A DNA stretch of 22,480 nt, taken from IMG/VR virus record IMGVR_UViG_3300008055_000372, positions 1-22,480 of that record; one strand, given 5' to 3'. A model generated the notes under the pieces. That model was not told where the DNA came from. It did no database searches and worked only from the letters and a program-made list of their open reading frames with translations. Shown here one piece after another: positions 1-5,966 of this stretch. The position numbers and the translations under genes are program-made. How positions within the stretch are numbered: position 1 is the stretch's first letter; every line of letters starts with the position of its first letter. The stretch is from a virus.

Positions 1-42
1 GGTGTCGCAGTGCGTGACCGCTACGCTCAATACTTCAGGTGA
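1..42 (+). CDS. 3' end of an upstream gene (partial)
   Basis: The first reading frame is open from the window edge and ends at TGA 40-42, giving 13 residues, GVAVRDRYAQYFR. One other frame stays open a little longer, so this choice rests on the layout: it leaves about 120 non-coding bases before the next gene, and those bases hold promoter-like sequence. Too short to assign a family. Confidence 0.4.
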   Translation, partial: GVAVRDRYAQYFR

Positions 43-45
43 GTT

Positions 46-73
46 TTGTATAAGCACGTAGCTGTGCTATAAC
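46..73 (+). promoter_or_regulatory. Possible sigma70-type promoter with an inverted repeat in its spacer
   Basis: A -35-like TTGTAT (46-51) and a -10-like TATAAC (68-73, 5 of 6 consensus bases) are separated by 16 bases. The spacer is almost filled by an inverted repeat, AGCAC-GTAGCT-GTGCT (53-68), which could be a repressor site. A second AT-rich GATAAT lies at 79-84. The site is well placed to drive the rightward operon that starts at 162, but the -35 matches only three consensus bases. Confidence 0.33.
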
Positions 74-126
74 CGTAGGATAATAAAGAGCCGCGCAAAG
101 CGGACGACAATCACAACAACCAAAGT

Positions 127-142
127 CTTAACCGTGGTTAAG
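127..142 (+). promoter_or_regulatory. Palindrome (operator-like) just upstream of the MoxR gene
   Basis: CTTAACC-GT-GGTTAAG is a perfect inverted repeat with 7-base arms and a 2-base centre. It ends 19 bases before the ATG at 162 and lies in the 5' leader of the operon if the promoter at 46-73 is real. It could be a protein-binding site or a short leader hairpin. Fifteen of its bases recur at 2275-2289. Confidence 0.4.
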
Positions 143-161
143 CAATATCAAGGAGCATAAT

Positions 162-1235
162 ATGAGTGCATTAAACTTCGGCACGACTGTGTCACTCGCA
201 GAGGCAGCAAGCCTTATCATCAACTGTCCGAACAATCGGTTCTTCCTTCAGGGTGAGCCGGGCATCGGCAAGTCATCCATCATGGGCACACTGGAGCGTC
301 ACTTCGGTGACGCATATGCCTACGCATATTTCGACTGTGCGCAAGCCGACCTTGGCGACATCGCCATGCCGAGTATCAACCGTGACCAGCAAATCACAGA
401 GTATTTTGCCAACGCTATATTCCAGTTACAGTCCGGCAAGCCTGTGGTTATTATGCTAGACGAGTTCACCAAGGCACCGCAGCCAGTTCAGAACATGCTG
501 CATCCGCTACTCGAGGCGCGTAAGCCACGGCTAGGTAACAACGTGCTGCCCGATGGTTCCATCGTGCTTATGACTGGCAACATGGCTGGCGAAGGTCTTG
601 GCGATACAGTCAAGGCGCATACGCGCAACCGTGTAACCACAGTTACGGTGCGCAAGCCAGATGCAGACGAGTGGTTGGCATGGGCTGTGACTAACGACAT
701 CGACCCTGTTGTCATGGCGTGGGTTAACCAGTTCCCGCATGCGATGGCGTCCTACATGGACGGTGACCAAGAGAGTAACCCGTATATCTTCAACCCCAAG
801 CGGATGCAGGGTAGCTTCGTAACAGGCCGGTCCTTGCAGCTTGTATCTAATGACGTGCTTAAGCAGCGTGAGAAGGTGACCGCCAACGCGCTACTCGCAG
901 CCATGTCAGGTACAATCGGTGAGTCCGCTGCGCGGGACATGCATGCATTCGTCGAGTATCAGGACCAGCTACCTACGTGGGAAGACATCACCAACGAGCC
1001 AGCCAAGGCCAAGCTGCCCGAGAGTCCCGGCGCGTGTGCAGTCATGGTGTTCGGTGCGATTGCCAAGATTGACCGGACTACAATCACGCCGTTCATGGAG
1101 TATGTCGAGCGCATGGCACCCGAGTGGCAAGCTGTGTTCGCAGTCAACCTGTCCAAGAACCCAGACAAGAAGCAGATTGGCTTCACGTCCACCAAGTTCC
1201 GTGATTGGGCATTGGCTAACGTGGATATCCTGTGA
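162..1235 (+). CDS. MoxR-type AAA+ ATPase
   Basis: This 357-residue protein is a AAA+ ATPase of the MoxR/CbbQ type, an ATP-driven remodeller of other proteins. A P-loop is at residues 31-39 (GEPGIGKSS, Lys37), Walker B at 96-102 with Asp100 and Glu101, and sensor-1 Asn140 in LMTGN. The length fits a single AAA+ module with a C-terminal helical part. The ATG follows an AAGGAG site by six bases. MoxR ATPases usually work with a von Willebrand A protein, and one is encoded one gene downstream, so the two probably form a pair as RavA-ViaA or CbbQ-CbbO do. The client is not evident. The family is clear; the function in the phage is inference. Confidence 0.9.
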   Translation: MSALNFGTTVSLAEAASLIINCPNNRFFLQGEPGIGKSSIMGTLERHFGDAYAYAYFDCAQADLGDIAMPSINRDQQITEYFANAIFQLQSGKPVVIMLDEFTKAPQPVQNMLHPLLEARKPRLGNNVLPDGSIVLMTGNMAGEGLGDTVKAHTRNRVTTVTVRKPDADEWLAWAVTNDIDPVVMAWVNQFPHAMASYMDGDQESNPYIFNPKRMQGSFVTGRSLQLVSNDVLKQREKVTANALLAAMSGTIGESAARDMHAFVEYQDQLPTWEDITNEPAKAKLPESPGACAVMVFGAIAKIDRTTITPFMEYVERMAPEWQAVFAVNLSKNPDKKQIGFTSTKFRDWALANVDIL

Positions 1236-1252
1236 CCAAGGAGCTTCATGTC

Positions 1253-1417
1253 GTGGATGTGAAGCGTAGTAAGATTTGGTCGATATGGCAGGTCAATCTG
1301 TCCGATGGCAAAGTCATGCACGTTTCATTCTTCGACCATCCCGATGAGCTAAGCGCGTATGTATACGCAACTAACAGACTAAAGGAGCAAGCTAATGGCA
1401 CTAACAGCCGAGCGTAA
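1253..1417 (+). CDS. Small unknown protein between the MoxR and VWA genes
   Basis: A protein of about 54 residues that I do not recognise; it has aromatic, beta-like segments (KIWSIWQVNL, MHVSFF) and no clear motif. Two GTG starts are possible. GTG 1232 overlaps the MoxR stop as GTGA but has no ribosome binding site. GTG 1253 lies 9 bases after AAGGAG (1238-1243) and is preferred here. An ATG at 1248 in another frame stops after four codons. The gene overlaps the start of the next one (ATG 1395) by 23 bases. Its position between two partner genes suggests a co-translated accessory subunit, but nothing more can be said from sequence. Confidence 0.55.
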   Translation: MDVKRSKIWSIWQVNLSDGKVMHVSFFDHPDELSAYVYATNRLKEQANGTNSRA

Positions 1418-2591
1418 ACTAACACGGGTTGTCATTGACTTGATGCGCAACCCGTTGTTCGCAGACATGTCCGGTATCTTTATGATGGGCACGAAGGAGG
1501 TGAGCGACGACATACCAACCGCTGCCACTGATGGGCGTGACGAGGTATACGGACGCAGCTTCATCGACTCGCTATCCATACAGGAGGTAGCTTTTGTCGT
1601 GGTGCACGAGTCGTTCCACAAGATGTATCGCCATCTAACTACGTGGCAGAAGCTATGGAAGGAGGATGCGCGGCTAGCCAACATGGCCTGTGACTACGTC
1701 ATCAACCTAGAGATTGTCACACGTGACCCGAACGGCACGGTGGTGGCGATGCCCAAGAAGGATGGCAAGACTATCGGTCTACTCGACCGCAGGTTCGCAG
1801 GTATGAACACCAAGCAAGTCTTCGACCTACTCAAGAAGGAGCAGGAAGAAGGCGGTGGCGCAGGTGGTGGCGGCGAAGGCGAAGGCATGGACCACCATGA
1901 CTGGGAAGGCGCGAGTGAACTGACCAAGGAGGAGAAGGAAGAGCTGGCTAAGCAAGTAGACCAAGCCATCCGCCAAGGTATGATTGCTGCGCAGAAGATG
2001 CATGGCAAAGGTGCAGGTGGTATGTCGCGTGAGTTGTCGGACATACTCGAGCCGAAGGTAGACTGGCGTGAGCAGCTACGTGAGTTCGTCAACGCCACGT
2101 GCGGTGGGCGTGACTACTCATCATGGCGCAAACCCAACCGTAGGTTTCTATCATCGGACACTATCATGCCCAGCCTCGTCGGGGAGCGCGTAGCCAACAT
2201 AGTCATTGGCTGTGATACGTCTGGTTCAATCACCAACGCGGACCACGCACGGAACCTGTCGGAGACTGACGCTATCTTAACCGTGGTTACGCCTGACAAG
2301 CTGCACATCATCTATTGGGACCACACGATGGCAGGGCATGAGGTGTATGATGACTCGACACGCAGTTCGTTCCGTAACTCGACTAAGCCAGTAGGTGGGG
2401 GTGGTACAGACCCAGCAGCTATGGAGCGATACCTCAAGGAGAAGGACATCAAGGCCGACTGCATCATCATGTTCACGGATGGCTACGTGCCTAACTGGGG
2501 CACAGACTGGAACGGTGCGCCGATACTGTGGGTAATCACAGGCGGTGGCCGGATGACAGCGTCAACAGGCAAGACAATCCATATCAACTAA
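1395..2591 (+). CDS. Metallopeptidase-like / von Willebrand A-like domain protein (MoxR partner)
   Basis: This 398-residue protein has two recognisable parts. The N-terminal domain carries a zincin-type HExxH, HESFH at residues 71-75, with a conserved-looking ACDYVIN segment (Asp100) as in DUF2201-type putative metallopeptidase domains. A glycine- and glutamate-rich linker (about 150-175) leads to a charged helical region. The C-terminal part is VWA-like, with the MIDAS motif DTSGS at 274-278 and a later metal-site Asp362 in MFTDG. Proteins of this architecture are commonly paired with MoxR ATPases, as here. The ATG at 1395 follows AAAGGAG. Whether the peptidase is active is unproven, though the two His and the Glu are all present. 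Confidence 0.9.
   Translation: MALTAERKLTRVVIDLMRNPLFADMSGIFMMGTKEVSDDIPTAATDGRDEVYGRSFIDSLSIQEVAFVVVHESFHKMYRHLTTWQKLWKEDARLANMACDYVINLEIVTRDPNGTVVAMPKKDGKTIGLLDRRFAGMNTKQVFDLLKKEQEEGGGAGGGGEGEGMDHHDWEGASELTKEEKEELAKQVDQAIRQGMIAAQKMHGKGAGGMSRELSDILEPKVDWREQLREFVNATCGGRDYSSWRKPNRRFLSSDTIMPSLVGERVANIVIGCDTSGSITNADHARNLSETDAILTVVTPDKLHIIYWDHTMAGHEVYDDSTRSSFRNSTKPVGGGGTDPAAMERYLKEKDIKADCIIMFTDGYVPNWGTDWNGAPILWVITGGGRMTASTGKTIHIN
2275..2289 (+). repeat. Second copy of the TCTTAACCGTGGTTA 15-mer
   Basis: The 15 bases are identical to 126-140, the palindrome upstream of the MoxR gene. Here they lie inside the VWA coding region (encoding part of AILTVV), and the outer arm base is changed, so the inverted repeat shrinks to TAACC-GT-GGTTA. 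Either chance or a second binding site for the same protein. Confidence 0.35.
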
Positions 2592-2602
2592 GGAGCAAAC
2601 CA

Positions 2603-3454
2603 ATGAGTATTTCAAGTTCAGCAATGCTGGTGGAGATGAACATCTCCGTATGGACAGCAGCAATCATCGACCGGAAAGCAACGGACAAGGCAACGCTAGA
2701 CGCACATGCTGTGGCTGACGCTGGTAAGTTCAGGAAGAACCTTATGGCTGGCACTAGCTTGCGTAAGGACATAGCTGACTACGCTGCGCTGTGTCGCACG
2801 TGGCACAACGGACGCACACTACCTTGGTCTGACAAGGGCGTGAGACTGCTGCCTACATCTATGTTTCTGGAGTATAAGCGCGAGGCAGACGCACGAGCGG
2901 CGTACTTCAACTCGAAGGTGACTAAGTTCGTAGCTGAGTACCCTACGCTGGTTGAGGCTGCGAGGTTCAACCTTGGTGACCTATTCAATGCAGGTGACTA
3001 CCCAAGCGCAGATGATGTGGCGTCCAAGTTCGCGTTCCGCATGGTGTTCAGCCCTGTGCCAGAGGTGGGTGACTTCCGTATCGACGTAGCCAGTGATGAG
3101 CTGGCCCATCTACGCAATCAGTACGAAGCGGCATACATAGACCGTGTGGGTGACGCGATGAAGACCACGTGGAACAAGCTGCACTCGACACTGCTAACCA
3201 TGAGCGAGAAGTTGACCGAGCCAGAGGGCGAAGAGACTAAGCAGTTCCGGTCTACGTTCGTAACCAACGCGCAGGAGATGTGCCAGCTATTGTCGCACCT
3301 CAACATAACTAAAGACCCAGAGTTGGAGTCAGCTAGGTTAGCACTGGAGAAGGCCATTCGCGGTGTAGACGTAGACGACATCCGCAAGGACGAGTTAGCA
3401 CGTAGCGACCTCAAAGCGCATGTGGACTCGGTACTAGGACAATTTGATTGGTAA
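2603..3454 (+). CDS. Unknown helical protein of the MoxR/VWA module
   Basis: A 283-residue protein, largely alpha-helical in appearance, with no catalytic motif I can identify. The ATG at 2603 is chosen because AAGGAG lies 8 bases upstream; the frame is open further upstream but only inside the preceding gene. The stop lies 14 bases before the next ATG. MoxR and VWA genes on plasmids and phages often have a third helical partner (DUF3150-type proteins are one example). That resemblance rests on context and helical character only and was not tested. Charged helical segments near residues 180-260 could form coiled coils and support an adaptor role. Confidence 0.82.
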   Translation: MSISSSAMLVEMNISVWTAAIIDRKATDKATLDAHAVADAGKFRKNLMAGTSLRKDIADYAALCRTWHNGRTLPWSDKGVRLLPTSMFLEYKREADARAAYFNSKVTKFVAEYPTLVEAARFNLGDLFNAGDYPSADDVASKFAFRMVFSPVPEVGDFRIDVASDELAHLRNQYEAAYIDRVGDAMKTTWNKLHSTLLTMSEKLTEPEGEETKQFRSTFVTNAQEMCQLLSHLNITKDPELESARLALEKAIRGVDVDDIRKDELARSDLKAHVDSVLGQFDW

Positions 3455-3468
3455 GAAGGAGTATTACA

Positions 3469-4347
3469 ATGAATAGCGTTAGCAGAACTAAGCACCCACT
3501 GAATGTGCACAACACATATTTGACTTACCCCACAGGCGCAGACTCACTCACCGAGTCCCGTGCCAGAGAGTCCATAGTGCATCCGTTCATGGTTCCTCTA
3601 ATCGAGGCGCTGCAGCTTAAGCGTCCGCACTGGGAGTTCGAGGCCACTGGCTTTGGTAGCAGAGGGGTTGGCGAGTATGCATACAACGTGCTGCACGATA
3701 GCTTCAACGTCTACGACAACGGCGACAAGCTGGGCAATATAGAGCGTGAGTATTACAGGGACGAGAACGTGTACGCAGCGGGTAATCACCGCATAAACGC
3801 GAAGCGTCAGGTGGGCATGCGCAAGAAGAGCAAGCACCTCAAGGTTATCGTGGCCGAAGTATTGCAGGAGTTCTACCCGCTCACGATAGATGAGCTTGCT
3901 GCTGAGAAATACAAGAAGGCCCACGCTGCTATGCAGCAAGCCACCTACAAAGATAAACGACTGTACCTAAACAATGTTGACCTGATACGCGACTCGATGC
4001 TGGCGTACTTAACATCAGGCGACAGGTGGGCAGAGTTCGAAGCGGCCTCAGATAAGCCCGCTGTTATGCAAGCCAAAGCAGCGTACCATACCCTAGCAGA
4101 CAATGCGCGTGTGGCATCAGAGATTAGTGGTTCACCCCATACACTATTGATTGAGCGTCCGAGAGATATTGTCGCCAAGCGTTGCGATGAGGCTGCACGG
4201 TCCACTAACTTAGATGCACTGTCTGACCACATGAAAACATCACTTGCCCTGCTCAAGATGACTGACGTCAATACGCTAGTCGAGGGGGTTGGTGTGCGCA
4301 CCGACGAAGATACTTTCTATATTTTAGATAAGAGTGTTGACGTATAG
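3469..4347 (+). CDS. Unknown phage protein, last gene of the MoxR/VWA module
   Basis: A 292-residue protein that I do not recognise. It starts at ATG 3469 after AAGGAG; the frame also allows a TTG at 3448, but that has no ribosome binding site. The N-terminal part contains WEFEATGFGSRGVGEYAY and a mixed alpha/beta pattern, the middle is basic (KRQVGMRKKSKHLK), and the C-terminal half is helical. There is no membrane segment or signal peptide. It follows the preceding gene by 14 bases and is followed by a 40-base gap before the nuclease gene. Co-transcription suggests a shared process, possibly client recognition, but that is inference. Confidence 0.82.
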   Translation: MNSVSRTKHPLNVHNTYLTYPTGADSLTESRARESIVHPFMVPLIEALQLKRPHWEFEATGFGSRGVGEYAYNVLHDSFNVYDNGDKLGNIEREYYRDENVYAAGNHRINAKRQVGMRKKSKHLKVIVAEVLQEFYPLTIDELAAEKYKKAHAAMQQATYKDKRLYLNNVDLIRDSMLAYLTSGDRWAEFEAASDKPAVMQAKAAYHTLADNARVASEISGSPHTLLIERPRDIVAKRCDEAARSTNLDALSDHMKTSLALLKMTDVNTLVEGVGVRTDEDTFYILDKSVDV

Positions 4348-4387
4348 CCCCGAGAGGGATAAACACTCATAAGAAGGAGCAAACAAC

Positions 4388-4693
4388 ATGGCGTCAACGC
4401 CAGAGAAAAGAGTCAAAGAAAAAATCGTTAAGGTGTTGAAGGAGGAAGGAGTTTACTACTTCTTCCCCGCCACCCATGGCTTTGGCCGTAGCGGTGTGCC
4501 TGACATAATATGCTGTGTGAACGGTTACTTCTTAGGCATCGAGGTCAAGGCAGGGACTAACAAGCCCACTGCTCTACAGGTGCGTGAGATTGAAGCCATA
4601 CGCAGGTGTAACGGCGTAGCTGTGGTAGCCAACGATGAGAACTGGGACATGGTGCGCGGACTGGTGCACAAGTTGAAGGAGCAAAACACATGA
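4388..4693 (+). CDS. VRR-NUC domain endonuclease
   Basis: A 101-residue stand-alone nuclease of the VRR-NUC branch of the PD-(D/E)XK superfamily. The core reads GVPDII (Gly36, Asp39), then after a beta hairpin Glu52-Val-Lys54, and Gln64 in the following helix. The length is typical for phage single-domain VRR-NUC proteins, which in known cases are Holliday-junction or structure-specific nucleases. An AAGAAGGAG site precedes the ATG. The stop overlaps the next start as ATGA. Its likely role is resolving branched DNA during replication or packaging. The family is well supported; the precise substrate is not. Confidence 0.88.
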   Translation: MASTPEKRVKEKIVKVLKEEGVYYFFPATHGFGRSGVPDIICCVNGYFLGIEVKAGTNKPTALQVREIEAIRRCNGVAVVANDENWDMVRGLVHKLKEQNT

Positions 4694-4869
4694 CCGACGA
4701 AGAAATCACACAGGCCGCACGGGACATTTGTGCCTTGCAAGCATGGAAACACGATAGCTTGGCGTCACAGAATTACCTAATTGGTAATTACGACCACACA
4801 ATCTGGATGCGCCTCGTAGAGCAAGGCATCCGCAAGGGCATTGAGGGGCAGAAAAATGACAAAGATTAA
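4690..4869 (+). CDS. Small unknown protein (59 residues)
   Basis: The ATG overlaps the VRR-NUC stop (ATGA) and the frame is open for 59 codons, beginning MTDEEITQAARDICALQAWK and ending GIEGQKNDKD. The last 14 bases overlap the start of the next gene. GAAGGAG at 4676-4682 lies 7 bases upstream of the ATG. The composition is helical and mildly acidic, with no known motif. The overlapping-stop pattern on both sides matches the rest of the operon, which is the main reason to call it. It falls below common length cut-offs and may be missing from automatic annotation. Confidence 0.6.
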   Translation: MTDEEITQAARDICALQAWKHDSLASQNYLIGNYDHTIWMRLVEQGIRKGIEGQKNDKD

Positions 4870-5182
4870 AGGCCGAGGCCAGACCGACCAAGATATTATC
4901 CGTGCCATTGGATATATAACTGACGACAAATATATCGCAGCTTATTTTGGTGTAGAGACGAAGCGCGTCAACCAGCTACGTAGAGAGGTGGAAGGCCGCA
5001 AGACCAAGATGGCACAGGCGATATACGTCAGCCAGAAGAGTGCACCTACAGGGATGAACAGCGACTCCGAGCGTAGGTGGAACGCCAACGCCAAGGAAGG
5101 CTCCGCACAATTATTAGCGGCGCTCAATAAGTTCTTTGAGAAACGACTGCTAGAGAAGGCAGCACTGGAGCGGGGGCAATGA
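4856..5182 (+). CDS. Putative small helix-turn-helix DNA-binding protein
   Basis: A 108-residue basic protein. Residues about 12-45 (DQDIIRAIGYITDDKYIAAY, then FGVETKRVNQLRREV) look like a helix-turn-helix of the kind found in small phage regulators and terminase small subunits: a helix, a turn at FGVE and a recognition helix. The C-terminal end is a charged helix rich in Lys, Glu and Leu. ATG 4856 is chosen because GAGGGG lies just upstream; a TTG at 4841 is a weaker alternative. The stop overlaps the next start as ATGA. The HTH call comes from pattern reading and is moderate. Regulator or DNA-packaging accessory protein are both possible. Confidence 0.72.
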   Translation: MTKIKGRGQTDQDIIRAIGYITDDKYIAAYFGVETKRVNQLRREVEGRKTKMAQAIYVSQKSAPTGMNSDSERRWNANAKEGSAQLLAALNKFFEKRLLEKAALERGQ

Positions 5183-5256
5183 CCCTGCGCCAGTTCCTAT
5201 TCGATAACTTCGGGTGGGATATTTATGATTGGAGTGAAGATGACATTCGGTTCTGA
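5179..5256 (+). CDS. Possible 25-residue micro-ORF linking two genes
   Basis: ATG 5179 overlaps the stop of the preceding gene (ATGA), and the frame closes at TGA 5256, giving 25 residues starting MTLRQFLFDNFG and rich in aromatic and acidic residues. A purine-rich GCGGGGGC precedes it. The end overlaps the start of the next gene (5240) by 17 bases. It may act mainly by passing ribosomes from one gene to the next. It is short enough to be chance. Confidence 0.3.
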   Translation: MTLRQFLFDNFGWDIYDWSEDDIRF

Positions 5257-5440
5257 TATTCGCAAGTCTAAGCACGGCCTCAATAGTATGGAGGTAGGTG
5301 AGGTGCGCGTGTTTGATACGCCCACGCCCCGCGATAAGACTTTAATTCGCCGCGCTGCACACAACCGGAACGAGAGGACCGAGACGTACTACATAACCCG
5401 TTCCGAGGGCGACACTATGCGCGTGACAAGGGTACGATAA
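5240..5440 (+). CDS. Small unknown phage protein (66 residues)
   Basis: A basic 66-residue protein, MTFGSDIRKSKHGLNSMEVG and onward, with a predicted beta strand (GEVRVFD), a helix containing RRAAHNRNER, and a final strand pair ending MRVTRVR. This resembles small phage proteins with a beta-alpha-beta outline that are annotated as hypothetical. ATG 5240 is preferred because GGAG (5231-5234) sits five bases upstream; ATG 5225 in the same frame would add five residues. It is followed by a 40-base gap holding the best promoter candidate in the window. Confidence 0.65.
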   Translation: MTFGSDIRKSKHGLNSMEVGEVRVFDTPTPRDKTLIRRAAHNRNERTETYYITRSEGDTMRVTRVR

Positions 5441-5446
5441 TGGAGG

Positions 5447-5474
5447 TTGACAATAGACTGGTAAAAGGTATTAT
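5447..5474 (+). promoter_or_regulatory. Candidate sigma70 promoter upstream of HNH endonuclease and DNA polymerase
   Basis: TTGACA (5447-5452, full consensus) and TATTAT (5469-5474, 5 of 6 bases) are separated by 16 bases. It lies in one of the few gaps in the operon. Transcription would start near 5481, which is the ATG of the HNH gene, so that message would be nearly leaderless and the polymerase gene would be the first with a normal leader. Confidence 0.5.
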
Positions 5475-5480
5475 GAGTCT

Positions 5481-5966
5481 ATGACAAAGAAACAAACACC
5501 CGAAAACTTCTGGTCCAAGGTCCGCAAAGGGGCAAACGATGAATGCTGGGAATGGACCGGCTGCATTAACAGCACCGGCTACGGCAACGTTGGTTGGGGT
5601 GGCAGCAATTATACAGCCCACCGCGTTGCGGCTTGGCTCTGCGAGTTGGTTAAATCTCCAAGGCGTCCCAAACATAGCAGTGAGAAGGGGCACGTCTTAC
5701 ACAAGTGCGACAACCGTAAGTGCTGCAACCCCAACCATTTTATGATTGGTTCTTACTCCGACAACCAACGTGACGCATACCATAAGAAACGCAAAGTGCA
5801 GCCCAAGGGTGAAGCGCATAGCAACGCCAAACTGACTAACGAACAAGCAAAAGAAATACGGCGTAAATACAAAGAAGGAGCATACCAGATGCCGCTAGCT
5901 AAAGAGTATGGTGTTAGCCAAGTAACTATTAGTCTAATAGTGCGGGGGATTACTTACAATGACTGA
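5481..5966 (+). CDS. Free-standing HNH homing-type endonuclease
   Basis: A 161-residue HNH endonuclease of the HNH_3/NUMOD-associated kind. The core is AHR (His47), then LHKCDN (His74, Cys76, Asn78), CCNPNHF (Cys81, Cys82, Asn83, His86) and Asn95, giving the zinc cluster and the His-Asn-His metal site. Residues about 117-160 (AKLTNEQAKEIRRKY to QVTISLIVRG) form a C-terminal helix-turn-helix typical of these mobile endonucleases and probably provide DNA specificity. There is no good ribosome binding site; AAAGG lies 12 bases upstream. The end overlaps the polymerase start by 8 bases. Such genes usually spread by cutting a neighbouring locus in endonuclease-free relatives, so this is probably a selfish element beside the polymerase gene. 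Confidence 0.9.
   Translation: MTKKQTPENFWSKVRKGANDECWEWTGCINSTGYGNVGWGGSNYTAHRVAAWLCELVKSPRRPKHSSEKGHVLHKCDNRKCCNPNHFMIGSYSDNQRDAYHKKRKVQPKGEAHSNAKLTNEQAKEIRRKYKEGAYQMPLAKEYGVSQVTISLIVRGITYND

Noticed and set aside
162-4347. Calling the MoxR/VWA module a known anti-phage or ternary conflict system
   Set aside because: The extra effector genes that define known VWA-MoxR conflict systems are not recognisable, and the genes sit in the phage replication operon.
5481-5966. HNH gene as part of an intron interrupting the polymerase
   Set aside because: The polymerase frame is continuous from 5959 with all exonuclease and polymerase motifs, so the HNH gene is free-standing.
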